DNA from: Methylomonas methanica
Lineage (GTDB): Bacteria; Pseudomonadota; Gammaproteobacteria; Methylococcales; Methylomonadaceae
Assembly (NCBI GenBank): GCA_001644045.1
Contig: LUUF01000103.1
Coordinates: 43,205 to 107,204, forward strand
Direction: 5' to 3'
DNA length: 64,000 nucleotides
Positions 1 through 8,294 of the stretch are shown here, piece after piece. Made by a program: the position numbers and the translations under genes. How positions within the stretch are numbered: position 1 is the first letter of the stretch; each line of letters begins with the position of its first letter. Below the pieces are notes generated by a model that was not told the origin of the DNA, did no database searches, and was given only the letters and a program-made list of their open reading frames with translations.

Positions 1-487
1 TATTATTGACGAAGGTGCTATTCAAAACGGTGAGACTGCCGAACTGGTTGTACACACCGCCGCCCGCCGGGTCGGCATACCCGTTGGCAACGGTCAGACT
101 TTTTAGGGTCAATGCGGCGCCTGGTGTCACCCAAAACACGCGCACGACGTTACCACCGCTTAAGGTAACGCTACGGCCCAAGCTATCGATAGTTAGCCCA
201 TCGGCATCGGTGATAGTCAGGGTGCTGCTCAAAACGGTAGTACCGTTCACGCCAAAGGTGATGGTATCGGCACCGGTGCCGGCCGGACAATCGCCGCCGG
301 TCGTGTCGCTATCGCTATTGGCGTTGGCCACCGCTTCGCGCAGCGTACAACTGCCGTCAGCCACAGCACTTACATCGAGCAGATTGGTAACGTTGATCGT
401 GTTGGCCCAGGCAGGCGAACCTACCAGCGCGGACAACACAGCCAGGGCCATGTAGTTGCCGGATGGACTGGTTTTTGAACTGTTCAT
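1..487 (-). CDS. CSLREA-type secreted surface protein, 3' part outside window
   Basis: Only the N-terminal ~162 residues are inside the window; the frame stays open to base 1. It begins MNSSKTSPSGNYMALAVL, with a signal peptide ending near residue 28 (SPAWA-N). The motif CTLREAVANANSD at residues 47-59 matches the CSLREA domain, found near the N terminus of secreted, often beta-helical, repetitive surface proteins. The following residues (TITFGVNGTTVLSSTLTI and on) look like the start of a parallel beta-helix. AAGGA lies 6 bases before the ATG and supports the start. It is divergent from the HupE-like gene. Function unknown beyond probable export to the cell surface; adhesin or polymorphic outer-membrane-like protein is an inference from the family. 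Confidence 0.72.
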   Translation of the reverse strand, partial: MNSSKTSPSGNYMALAVLSALVGSPAWANTINVTNLLDVSAVADGSCTLREAVANANSDSDTTGGDCPAGTGADTITFGVNGTTVLSSTLTITDADGLTIDSLGRSVTLSGGNVVRVFWVTPGAALTLKSLTVANGYADPAGGGVYNQFGSLTVLNSTFVNN

Positions 488-846
488 AAAATTTCCTTGG
501 TGCTTGATTTGCCTTGGAACAAGGCTGGTGGTAATTAGTTAATCGGGATTTGAAGCGCTTAAGAGCGATGTATTCGGATCATCGTGGCCTGCTGTTTTTA
601 TGGTTAACCGTTTGCTTTCGAACGTTTCACCGGTGATTGGCTCGCGCCAAAGGGGACTCAAGCAACTTTCGGCGTTTCGCACTGGGTAATTACCTTGTTA
701 ATTACCGGAAATTAGCAAAGGTTCAACGCGGATAAAAAATTAAGCGCGGCATATTGTGATTGGCTTGTCCACCAACAGATTCGGGGTTTAACCCAAGCCG
801 CCGAGTCGGATATACTCGGCCGCAATTGAACCTGGATTTTTTAAAC
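488..846. promoter_or_regulatory. Divergent intergenic region, no gene seen
   Basis: This 359-bp gap separates the CSLREA gene (minus) from the HupE-like gene (plus) and must hold both promoters. I see a perfect 10-bp palindrome GGTAATTACC at 685-694, followed by a second TAATTACC (699-706), and GGTTAACC near 602-609. The paired TAATTACC sites could be operator half-sites. No convincing ORF or strong sigma70 promoter pair stands out. Confidence 0.4.
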
Positions 847-1548
847 ATGACGTCCACAACCCCTGGCAAGACCTGGCTGATAGGCTTATCGCTAGTTCTA
901 TTTATAATCAGCCCCGCCGCCTTCTCCCACGGCGTCGATGCCAATACCGAACGGTTTTTGCTAGCCAACCAAGGCATCGCCATCGGCCCGTTTTTGTATA
1001 TCGGCGCCAAGCACATGGTCACCGGCTACGATCATTTATTGTTTTTGGTGGGCGTGATCTTCTTTTTATTCCGCACTCGCGACGTATTGATCTATGTCAG
1101 CCTGTTCACCTTGGGACACAGCTTGACGCTGCTGTTCGGCGTACTGAGCCACATTTCGGTCAATCCATTTCTGATCGACGCCATCATCGGCCTGTCGATT
1201 GTTTACAAAGGCTTCGATAACCTGGGCGGTTTTCAGCACCTGCTGGGGTTTCAGCCCAATACCCAATGGGCGGTGATGATTTTTGGCCTGTTTCACGGCT
1301 TTGGCTTGGCGACCAAATTGCAGGATTTTTCGCTGCCCGAAGCCGGGCTTTGGAAAAATTTGTTGGCGTTCAATGTGGGAGTAGAGATCGGCCAGTTCCT
1401 AGCCCTGCTATTTATCTTGATCGCGCTGGACTTTTGGCGCCGCCACCGCAGTTATTACGCCTTTTCCACCGCCACCAACACCTTGTTAATGTCCGGCGGC
1501 TTGATTCTATTCGGCTACCAAATCACAGGCTACATCATCCATGGATAA
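847..1548 (+). CDS. HupE/UreJ family membrane protein
   Basis: A 233-residue integral membrane protein. After an N-terminal signal-like helix (WLIGLSLVLFIISPAAFSHG) come about six hydrophobic segments. The family signature is a His-containing GYDHLLFLVGVIFF near residues 60-73 and HGFGLA in a later helix, as in HupE/UreJ_2 proteins. Relatives are linked to nickel or other metal permeation, but this branch is uncharacterised and there are no hydrogenase or urease genes nearby. I chose the ATG at 847 because the signal-like helix follows directly; an upstream in-frame ATG at 760 would add 29 unlikely residues. It overlaps the next gene by 8 bases, implying translational coupling. Confidence 0.78.
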   Translation: MTSTTPGKTWLIGLSLVLFIISPAAFSHGVDANTERFLLANQGIAIGPFLYIGAKHMVTGYDHLLFLVGVIFFLFRTRDVLIYVSLFTLGHSLTLLFGVLSHISVNPFLIDAIIGLSIVYKGFDNLGGFQHLLGFQPNTQWAVMIFGLFHGFGLATKLQDFSLPEAGLWKNLLAFNVGVEIGQFLALLFILIALDFWRRHRSYYAFSTATNTLLMSGGLILFGYQITGYIIHG

Positions 1549-2128
1549 CTCGATGCAAGATAGCAACCCACCCGTTCAGTCAATAAAATCGCTGACCATC
1601 GCCAGCCTGTCGGCAACGCTATTAGCTGGCGTTGTGCTCGTCACGACGGTGTTGCCGGCCGAATACGGCATAGACCCGACTGGCTTTGGGAAAATGGCCG
1701 GCTTGACCAGCTTATCTACTGCAAGGGAAACCTCGAATCAATCAGCAGCAATCGCTTGCGCGGAACCACAACAGGCGATAAACGCGGCGCAACCGGCGGC
1801 GGCCTCGCAGTGGCAGGATACCGTAAAAATCGTGGTTCCGGCCGGCGAAGGCCTGGAATACAAATTCCATCTGGCCAAGGGCGCAGCTCTGGAATATTCA
1901 TGGACCACCGGCGGCGCGGCGCTGTATTTTGATTTTCACGGCGAACCGCAGGGCGACAAGACAGGTTATTTCAAAAGCTACCAGGAAACCACCGACAGCC
2001 AATCCAGTGGCTCATTAAGCGCACCCTTCGAAGGCTCGCACGGTTGGTATTGGGAAAATAAAACCGGCGCGCCAGTCACCGTGGTTCTAAACACCAAAGG
2101 GGCTTATCGGGTTTTGGGGTTGATGTAA
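1541..2128 (+). CDS. Transmembrane anchor protein paired with HupE-like protein
   Basis: A 195-residue protein with one transmembrane helix at about residues 18-40 (LTIASLSATLLAGVVLVTTV), then a short AEYGIDPTGFG segment and a probable beta-rich periplasmic domain. The domain has a run resembling a jelly-roll (IVVPAGEGLEYKFHLAKGAALEYSW) and ends in GSHGWYWENKTGAPVTVVL. Proteins of this layout are commonly annotated as transmembrane anchor proteins and accompany HupE/UreJ_2-like genes. The coding start lies inside the end of that gene. Function unknown; a complex of the two is inferred from the overlap only. An alternative ATG is at 1553. Confidence 0.65.
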   Translation: MDNSMQDSNPPVQSIKSLTIASLSATLLAGVVLVTTVLPAEYGIDPTGFGKMAGLTSLSTARETSNQSAAIACAEPQQAINAAQPAAASQWQDTVKIVVPAGEGLEYKFHLAKGAALEYSWTTGGAALYFDFHGEPQGDKTGYFKSYQETTDSQSSGSLSAPFEGSHGWYWENKTGAPVTVVLNTKGAYRVLGLM

Positions 2129-2210
2129 TAGGCCAGCCTTTCAATTTGCAGCCAAACAACCCGGTCAAATTCGTCAAACGCTATGCAAGCCAAGCGGCAA
2201 GTATTGCAAC

Positions 2211-3665
2211 TTAGGGCCGAGTGGCTTTAAAAATTTGAAACCAACTCGATGCCCACTGCACTCTATCTTGAATAAACGCCGCCTTGTCGGGAAATTGTTT
2301 TACGTGATTCGGATGCCAGGGGCTCGCATCCCAGTGGGTTTTCGGCGAAATAATCCCTTTAACCGCTGGATTGGCAAAATACTGGCCGGTCAGAGCCGAG
2401 TGTTTGTCGGCTTTGTGGAATGCGGCGTTCACCAACAAAGCCGGCAAAGTGATACCCCTGGCAACTAGTCGGTTTGCCGCTAATGCAAATATTGGCTGAA
2501 TCCAGGGATCGGTGTCGTGGTTCACCCAGTAACAAGCTTGCGAACCGAACGCTTCATTACTTTCTACGCCGCCCGCATGTATTTCCTTGGCTTCGCAAGC
2601 CAGATGGCGCGAGAACCCCTGGCCATCGCTGACAAATTGAGCGCGCACCACAATCATTTCGGCAAGTTGATCCTGCTCCAGTCTAATTAAAACCGCTAAA
2701 TCGTCACTCCCACGGTTTGATGGCGCTTGAACGTACAGCAAACCTTGCCAGCTTCCTTCGGGCAGCGGCAGATTGGTATTGCCGATAGCGGCTTCATCGA
2801 TAAACACCTGACCGGTAATCGAATCAGTAGGGCTTTTGACCTTGCCAGCCGGCTTGCCCAATTGTGAAGTCTGCGGACTACTGTTGATGTAGAAACGGTC
2901 GGAACGATAGGCACCCTGAAACGACGTCGGGCTAAGGCCGGTAATTACCCGTAGTTTTTCATCGGCCTGGGTATACTCTCTGGTGTCGTTTTTATACGCA
3001 TAGAAATAACCTGCTTGCCGGCGGCAGGTTTGACAAGGCGAAGAATCGCCTGAATATACATCCACCGGCACGTCTGTCGGCACGCCTTCGACGTCCTGAC
3101 CGTGATAGCCGGCCAGAATGACTTTTTGCAGATTCGCGGCTTCCGCGCCAATAATCTTCCACTTGACCGGTTCATAGGCCATCAAAGCAATCACGTTCGG
3201 CACCGACGATCGAGCCAGCGTTACAGTAACGGTCTTTTGGGTGTGTTGTCCCGCATACTTCTGATGACACGCCAGCATTGCGGAGGAATTGCTTTTATCG
3301 CCAACGCACTTGGCCCACCAGGGCTGCTCCTGCTCACCGTTGGCTGACGCACCTTCGTAGACACCGATGACATGAAGTTCCGTCCCCGGTGGGAACCTAG
3401 CAACCGGCGGTGAGACAACGACATCGAAGGTTTCGTCATGCCAAACGCCATTGCGCGCTGTCGCGGCGGGTACCGGCGAGCTTTGGCCTGATGTTGGCGC
3501 GGCCGCCTGACCAAGCGGTTTATAGCTTGCGGAGGACTTTGCCGACGACTTAGACGGCGCATTCCATGGCCCCAATAGAATGGCCATCGCTGTCGCCAGA
3601 CACGTTATAACCAAGGTCCAGCGCCAAGCGGCGGAGCGCGCCCACAGTCCTTCTTCGCTAATCAT
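2211..3665 (-). CDS. Unrecognised single-pass protein of the ClpB-like membrane operon
   Basis: A 484-residue protein I do not recognise. Residues about 14-33 (AAWRWTLVITCLATAMAILL) form one transmembrane helix; the remaining ~450 residues should be periplasmic if the basic N terminus is inside. A Ser/Ala/Pro-rich linker (35-75) precedes a globular part with a CQTC motif and several other cysteines, compatible with disulfides or metal binding. The C terminus is Trp-rich. It starts 14 bases after the stop of the AAA+ gene in the same direction, so it is very likely co-transcribed as the third gene of that unit. Confidence 0.62.
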   Translation of the reverse strand: MISEEGLWARSAAWRWTLVITCLATAMAILLGPWNAPSKSSAKSSASYKPLGQAAAPTSGQSSPVPAATARNGVWHDETFDVVVSPPVARFPPGTELHVIGVYEGASANGEQEQPWWAKCVGDKSNSSAMLACHQKYAGQHTQKTVTVTLARSSVPNVIALMAYEPVKWKIIGAEAANLQKVILAGYHGQDVEGVPTDVPVDVYSGDSSPCQTCRRQAGYFYAYKNDTREYTQADEKLRVITGLSPTSFQGAYRSDRFYINSSPQTSQLGKPAGKVKSPTDSITGQVFIDEAAIGNTNLPLPEGSWQGLLYVQAPSNRGSDDLAVLIRLEQDQLAEMIVVRAQFVSDGQGFSRHLACEAKEIHAGGVESNEAFGSQACYWVNHDTDPWIQPIFALAANRLVARGITLPALLVNAAFHKADKHSALTGQYFANPAVKGIISPKTHWDASPWHPNHVKQFPDKAAFIQDRVQWASSWFQIFKATRP

Positions 3666-3679
3666 ATGCGTGTAATCGG

Positions 3680-4915
3680 TTATCCTTTAGCATAGGCAAC
3701 TGCACGCTGCTGCTCATCGAGACCCAGTTCTATGCGCGCCACACCTTGCTTCTTAGCCTCGATCAACGAATCCGCCAATTGTTCTTCGATAGCCCTTACC
3801 AAATCTCGAGACGAACTGTTTTTGCCCAGTTTTCGGTATCGCGCCATCAATGTCAGGATAATTTGCGGCTCTATGCCCTGCTCGACGATTTCCAGCCCGT
3901 AGCCGCGTATCATGTCTTCAATTTCCAATGCAGCGACACGGGCAACGTCCAAGCCCTGCAATGGCCGAAACACGAAAATACGATCCAGCCGGTTTAACAC
4001 TTCAGGGGCAAACTGAGCTTCGCGTAACGCTTCAACCGCGGTAACGCGCATCGTGTCGGGATCCTGCGCATAAGTATCGGCAAGTTCCGTCAACCGGTCA
4101 GTAGCGGCATTGCTGGTCAAGACGAAGATCGCTGACGTGGTGGAAATCTGCCGGCTATCGGAGCGTTCGGTAACAAACCCGTCATTCCAAGCGGTCAGAA
4201 ATGCTTTAAGCACATCGGGATGGGCCTTTTCGATTTCATCGAGCAACACGACGGCGTTTGGGGTATCGCGCAAGCCGGCCGTCAATTTGCCGTAAGAATC
4301 GGAGCCGACATAGCCTTTGGTCATGCCAAACAGTTGCGACAGGGAATAGCTACCCGACGCAAACTGCGTCATATCGAAATGCAATAAGGGCCGCTCCAGC
4401 TCTTTAGCCAGCACTTTAGCCAGATAGGTTTTCCCGGTCCCCGGCGGCCCGGCGAACATAAACACCCCCACCGGTTTTCCGCGCTGCGACAAAGCCAGCC
4501 GTCGGCGAATTTGCGAAGACATATCGTCGCAAACCGCGTCCTGGCCGATGACACGTTGCTTCAAGGCATTAGACAAGCTCTCGGCATCGATAAATGTCGC
4601 GTTGTCTTGTTCGGCCAAACCGTCTTCGATGATTTTCTTATTGGTCAGTCTATCGAGTATATCCATCAGAAGTTCCGTTTTAAGAAATGTGGGTAATCGT
4701 GAGCGATCGTGCATCCAGGCTAATAGCAATAGCAGCCAACCGAGTGAAGCGAAGGCGACGATGTACCATACGCCGGCGCGCAGCACTGACACAACGACAG
4801 GGATGAGCGGTGTTTTGGGCCAATGATCTTCGACGAACTGAAACAACATGACGAAGGTCATGATCGCAAATAGTGCCGGCATCCAGCGATTCAGAGTGTT
4901 AAGCATGCCGATCAA
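3680..4915 (-). CDS. Membrane-anchored ClpA/ClpB-D2-like AAA+ ATPase
   Basis: A 411-residue protein. Two N-terminal transmembrane helices (about 13-30 and 38-67) are followed by a single AAA+ module most like the second ATPase ring of ClpA/ClpB. It shows RVIGQDAV at 121-128, Walker A GPPGTGKT at 156-163, a pore loop GYVG at 201-204, Walker B VVLLDEIE at 222-229 and an arginine-finger segment LNRLDRIFVF near 307. It ends with the small C-terminal subdomain. The intact pore-loop tyrosine suggests substrate threading. There is no ClpP-binding or N-terminal Clp domain. The start is TTG (4915), or the ATG at 4906; neither has a clear Shine-Dalgarno. It sits between two single-pass proteins with large presumed periplasmic domains. 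Role unknown; unfoldase or assembly ATPase is an inference. Confidence 0.8.
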   Translation of the reverse strand: MIGMLNTLNRWMPALFAIMTFVMLFQFVEDHWPKTPLIPVVVSVLRAGVWYIVAFASLGWLLLLLAWMHDRSRLPTFLKTELLMDILDRLTNKKIIEDGLAEQDNATFIDAESLSNALKQRVIGQDAVCDDMSSQIRRRLALSQRGKPVGVFMFAGPPGTGKTYLAKVLAKELERPLLHFDMTQFASGSYSLSQLFGMTKGYVGSDSYGKLTAGLRDTPNAVVLLDEIEKAHPDVLKAFLTAWNDGFVTERSDSRQISTTSAIFVLTSNAATDRLTELADTYAQDPDTMRVTAVEALREAQFAPEVLNRLDRIFVFRPLQGLDVARVAALEIEDMIRGYGLEIVEQGIEPQIILTLMARYRKLGKNSSSRDLVRAIEEQLADSLIEAKKQGVARIELGLDEQQRAVAYAKG

Positions 4916-4916
4916 A

Positions 4917-5561
4917 TTAAAACGACACGGGTACTGTCAGGGTTTGAGCAGCTTGCAATACCGGCAAGGAAACCATGCCTGCACCATTTTTTACACCTAA
5001 CGTAATTCCTCCGCCCCCATCATGCACACCGCTGATCTTGACGGTTTTCGACGAGTCAACAGGCACGGCGATGCGAGTCTGACTTTTTTGGAGGACAATA
5101 TCCATTTCGAATCCGGCTGACGAGACATGTACAACGTCGCCGTCAGCCGCGGCAAAATCCCATAGAGTGATCCAAACCAAACCGGTCTCGCTAACTTGTG
5201 ACCTTGGCATAGCGGTTGCTGATGACGTGCTTCGATTCAACAACGCAGTTTGCAACTGTTGGCGTTGAGGAGGCTGGAGTTGCATCGAATCTAGAGCGGT
5301 ATCGGTATCCTGAACAGAGACAGGTTCAACATCAATAGACTTAAGCTTGGCAAATTCCGCTACCAGCGTCGCTTGCTCTGCCTTGGAGACACTATCGCTC
5401 GACACCGTACCCCATATAGCTGTCATCCCGTAACCCAGGCCGGCAACCAACAACATTCCCGCCATAAAAAGCTTGATCTTCGACATACTCGAAGAAGCGG
5501 CGGGCTTTGGCTTTCCCGGCGATTGCGAGGCGGATTTGGGCAATGGCTCTAGATGTTTCAT
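4917..5561 (-). CDS. Unrecognised single-pass protein, first gene of the ClpB-like membrane operon
   Basis: About 214 residues from the ATG at 5561 (222 from a GTG at 5585). A Pro/Ser/Lys-rich cytoplasmic tail is followed by one helix (KIKLFMAGMLLVAGLGYGMTAIW), a polar Gln-rich linker and a C-terminal beta-rich domain (DIVLQKSQTRIAVPVDSS ... GGGGITLGVKNGAG). It resembles no family I can name. Its stop codon ends one base before the TTG start of the AAA+ gene, so the two are translationally adjacent. The topology suggests a periplasmic module attached to the ATPase complex. Confidence 0.6.
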   Translation of the reverse strand: MKHLEPLPKSASQSPGKPKPAASSSMSKIKLFMAGMLLVAGLGYGMTAIWGTVSSDSVSKAEQATLVAEFAKLKSIDVEPVSVQDTDTALDSMQLQPPQRQQLQTALLNRSTSSATAMPRSQVSETGLVWITLWDFAAADGDVVHVSSAGFEMDIVLQKSQTRIAVPVDSSKTVKISGVHDGGGGITLGVKNGAGMVSLPVLQAAQTLTVPVSF

Positions 5562-5851
5562 TGAACGATATTGGCGGACAGACACCTTCGCGTCTTTAGT
5601 TATAGAAAGGCATTTATCTAGGGATAATGCTATGTTCCGGCAAGTATAGACAGAATCCGATGAAAGCGTGGGCGGCTATTCATTCGCTTATTTTCGCTAA
5701 TCACACCTTATTTCGGGATTTGCTTTTAAGGGCCTAAACCATGCAAAACAAAGTATTTCTTTAGTGGTTGGCAACTTGTGCCACTGTCCTTGTTTTATTT
5801 GCCAAAGGAGTGTCTATTCTTTACAAAGCGCTTCAAGTTATATCTACCGCC

Positions 5852-7102
5852 ATGAAATCATTTTCCGTTAGCAATTCAATCGCCATCGATAGTCGCTCCC
5901 GCCGCCGCTTTCTAAAGCTGGCCGCAGCCGGCTTGGCGTCCGCCAGTATGCCGGCATCGGCGCTGTTTCGGCTGAACAATCAGTGTCTCGATCCGGCCGG
6001 TACGCCTGCCTCGGCCCTTGAAACCGCGGCCTGGCAAGGCATCAATCCGGCCGACTGGTGGGATTGCCATACCCATATAGTCGGCTCGGGCGACGGCGGT
6101 AGCGGCATTACGCAAACGCCGGATATGCACGCGCCGCTGCGGCACCCGGTGCAAACCCTGCAACATTGGGCTTACGCCAATGCGGCCTGTATTCCCGATA
6201 CCGACCAAGACAATGCGTTTGTAAAACGCCTGCGCGCGTTGATGAACACCACGCCCAAGGGCGCCAAGGCCATGCTGTATGCCTTCGACCGCGCGCACGG
6301 CGCCAGCGGCGATCCTGATCACGCCAACACGGCGTTTTTTGTCCCCAACGAATACGCCCAAAGCCTGGCCCACGCCTATCCGGAACGCTTCGAATGGGTG
6401 GCCAGCATCCATCCCTACCGCCAGGATTGCGTCAAGGTACTGGAACGAGCCGCCGCGAATGGCGCGCGGGCGGTGAAATGGCTGCCGCCGGCGATGGGCA
6501 TAGACCCGGCATCCCCACAATGTGACCGGTTCTATAAGGCAGCTGCGCAATTGAATATCCCGATCATCACCCACGGCGGCGAGGAGAACGCGCTGCACGG
6601 CGCCGACCAACCTTTGTTCGGCAATCCGCTGCGTTTGCGGCGGGCGTTGGATGCCGGCGTGCGGATCGTGATCGCCCATTGCGCCACCTTGGGCACGGAC
6701 GTGGATGGAGACGGCCGGGAAGTCAGAAGCTTTGATTTGTTTGCCAGGTTGATGGCCGAGAAGCAATGGCAGGATAGGCTGTTTGGGGATATTTCCGCGA
6801 TTGTATTACGCAATCGTGACATGGAAGTGATCAAAACGCTGCTGACGGAAACAGCCTAGCATAGCCGCTTGTTGTATGGTTCGGATTATCCGCTGACCGG
6901 GATTTTGCCGTTGATCTCGCCCGCAGCGTTTGCCAAAGCCGGCTTGCTGAGCGAAGACGCCGTCGAGCCGTTACTGGCACTTCAGGAATATCACCCCTTC
7001 CGCTTCGATTTTGTGTTGAAACGCAGCCTGGCTTGGCAAGGCAAGCGCTTTGCCGACAGCGTTTTTGCAACTCGGCCGTTTTTTACGCGTCAAAGCAGCT
7101 AA
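5852..7102 (+). pseudogene. Tat-exported amidohydrolase interrupted by an in-frame amber codon
   Basis: A metal-dependent amidohydrolase (amidohydrolase_2 type) whose frame is intact from 5852 to 7102 except for TAG at 6857-6859. The N terminus carries a twin-arginine signal SRRRFLK followed by LAAAGLASASMPASA. The upstream part has the metal motif CHTHIVG, THGGEE and IAHCATLG. The part after the stop continues in the same frame with HSRLLYGSDYPL, which holds the conserved metal-binding/catalytic Asp of the family. The truncated product ending at 6859 therefore lacks an essential residue. Relatives usually have Trp before the HxRLL segment, so TGG to TAG is the simplest change. I place the start at 5852; a longer frame opens at 5768. 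Either a recent pseudogene, a readthrough gene or a sequencing error. Confidence 0.75.
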
Positions 7103-7106
7103 GCCC

Positions 7107-8024
7107 TCAAGCCATCGCCCGCAGCAAATTGCCGTAAAACAAGGCCTTGCCGGTTTTGCTCTGCATCCAGAGTTGTTTTATTTCGATTTGATTTTTAGCA
7201 AAATACGGCCCGGCGGCATTGGCTAAATCCGCCAATTCCACCTTCGGCGAGTAGGTGTTCAGGATTAAAAACGCGCCCGGATTCATCAAGCCGCGCGCGG
7301 TTTCTATCAAGTCGGCCAGCTGATTTTCCAATTTCCATTTTTCGCCCTTCGCGCCCAAGCCCCAGGCCGGCGGGTCCATGATGATGCCGTCGTAGCGGTT
7401 GCCGCGTTTTAATTCGCGCCTGGCAAACTTCAATGCATCTTCCAGTACCCATTTGATGTCGCTCAACCCGCTACGTGTCTGGTTGTCGTTGGCCCAATCC
7501 AGCATTTGCTTGACCGAGTCCACATGCACCACCTCCGCGCCATTCGCCCGCGCAACCAACGAGGCCGCGCCTGTGTAGGCAAACAGGTTTAATACCTTGT
7601 CGCCGGGCTTGACCTGCTCGGCGATAAACCGCCAGTTGGCTTGCTGCTCCGGAAACAAACCCACGTGTTTAAATTTGGTTAGCTTCAAACCGAAGCGTAA
7701 TTGTTGATAAGAAATCTGCCAGTGTTCCGATGCCTGCGGCTGCAACCTTTTCCAGGTGCCTTGGGTGGACGACAGCTCTTCGAATTCCCAGTCCGCCCCG
7801 GCCTGCCAATCCGACCACGACCAACCCGGCTTGAAATGCGCTTGAATCTCCGGGCGTATCGTCACCACCTCGCCCCAACGTTCCAGTTTCTTGCCGTCGC
7901 CCGCATCCAGCAGCTCATAATCGGGCCAGCCCACCGCAGATTCCCGCACTTCCAATCCGGCTGCCGCCGTATCGTTGCCCGCGTGACGGTCGGATGATTT
8001 GCGCTGCGTGAATTGCTTTGACAT
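7107..8024 (-). CDS. Class I SAM-dependent (rRNA-type) methyltransferase
   Basis: A 305-residue methyltransferase of the RlmI/RlmL-C-terminal type (Methyltrans_SAM). The SAM-binding motif I is VLNLFAYTGAAS at 144-155, an acidic motif HVDS follows at 167-170, and the catalytic region is IIMDPPAWGLGAKG at 214-227. The N-terminal ~110 residues form the small beta-rich domain typical of this group (YELLDAGDGKKLERWG). No PUA domain is evident, so it is shorter than RlmI. The substrate is probably 23S rRNA by family, but the nucleotide cannot be told from sequence. It converges on the broken amidohydrolase, leaving only 4 bases between stops. Confidence 0.82.
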   Translation of the reverse strand: MSKQFTQRKSSDRHAGNDTAAAGLEVRESAVGWPDYELLDAGDGKKLERWGEVVTIRPEIQAHFKPGWSWSDWQAGADWEFEELSSTQGTWKRLQPQASEHWQISYQQLRFGLKLTKFKHVGLFPEQQANWRFIAEQVKPGDKVLNLFAYTGAASLVARANGAEVVHVDSVKQMLDWANDNQTRSGLSDIKWVLEDALKFARRELKRGNRYDGIIMDPPAWGLGAKGEKWKLENQLADLIETARGLMNPGAFLILNTYSPKVELADLANAAGPYFAKNQIEIKQLWMQSKTGKALFYGNLLRAMA

Positions 8025-8294
8025 TTTTTGATACTGGGTTGCTATGAGGCGAACTTGAGGTCAATCGCTGACGCCCAACAGTGGATTAAACCGCAAATTC
8101 TATTCCCTAATACCGATACCGGCCACTCCGGGCGCTGAATGTGGGTCAATCGCCGCTGCCAGTTCACAAACCAATCAACAATTTGACCTGGTTTTGTTAA
8201 TCCTGCAACATGCTTACGGCTTAATCGAAACCTAATCGATAAGACTCAAAACTTAAACAAACTCCGCGTCTTTAACGAACAGGGATGCAACCCC

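Noticed and set aside
5912..6766. Long open frame on the opposite strand of the amidohydrolase (284 codons)
   Set aside because: Arg/Gly/Gln-rich composition and lack of any domain mark it as an antisense shadow of a GC-rich gene.
6857..6859. Pyrrolysine insertion at the amber codon
   Set aside because: No PYLIS-like context or pyl gene is visible, and the family residue is expected to be a common amino acid; a nonsense mutation is far more likely.
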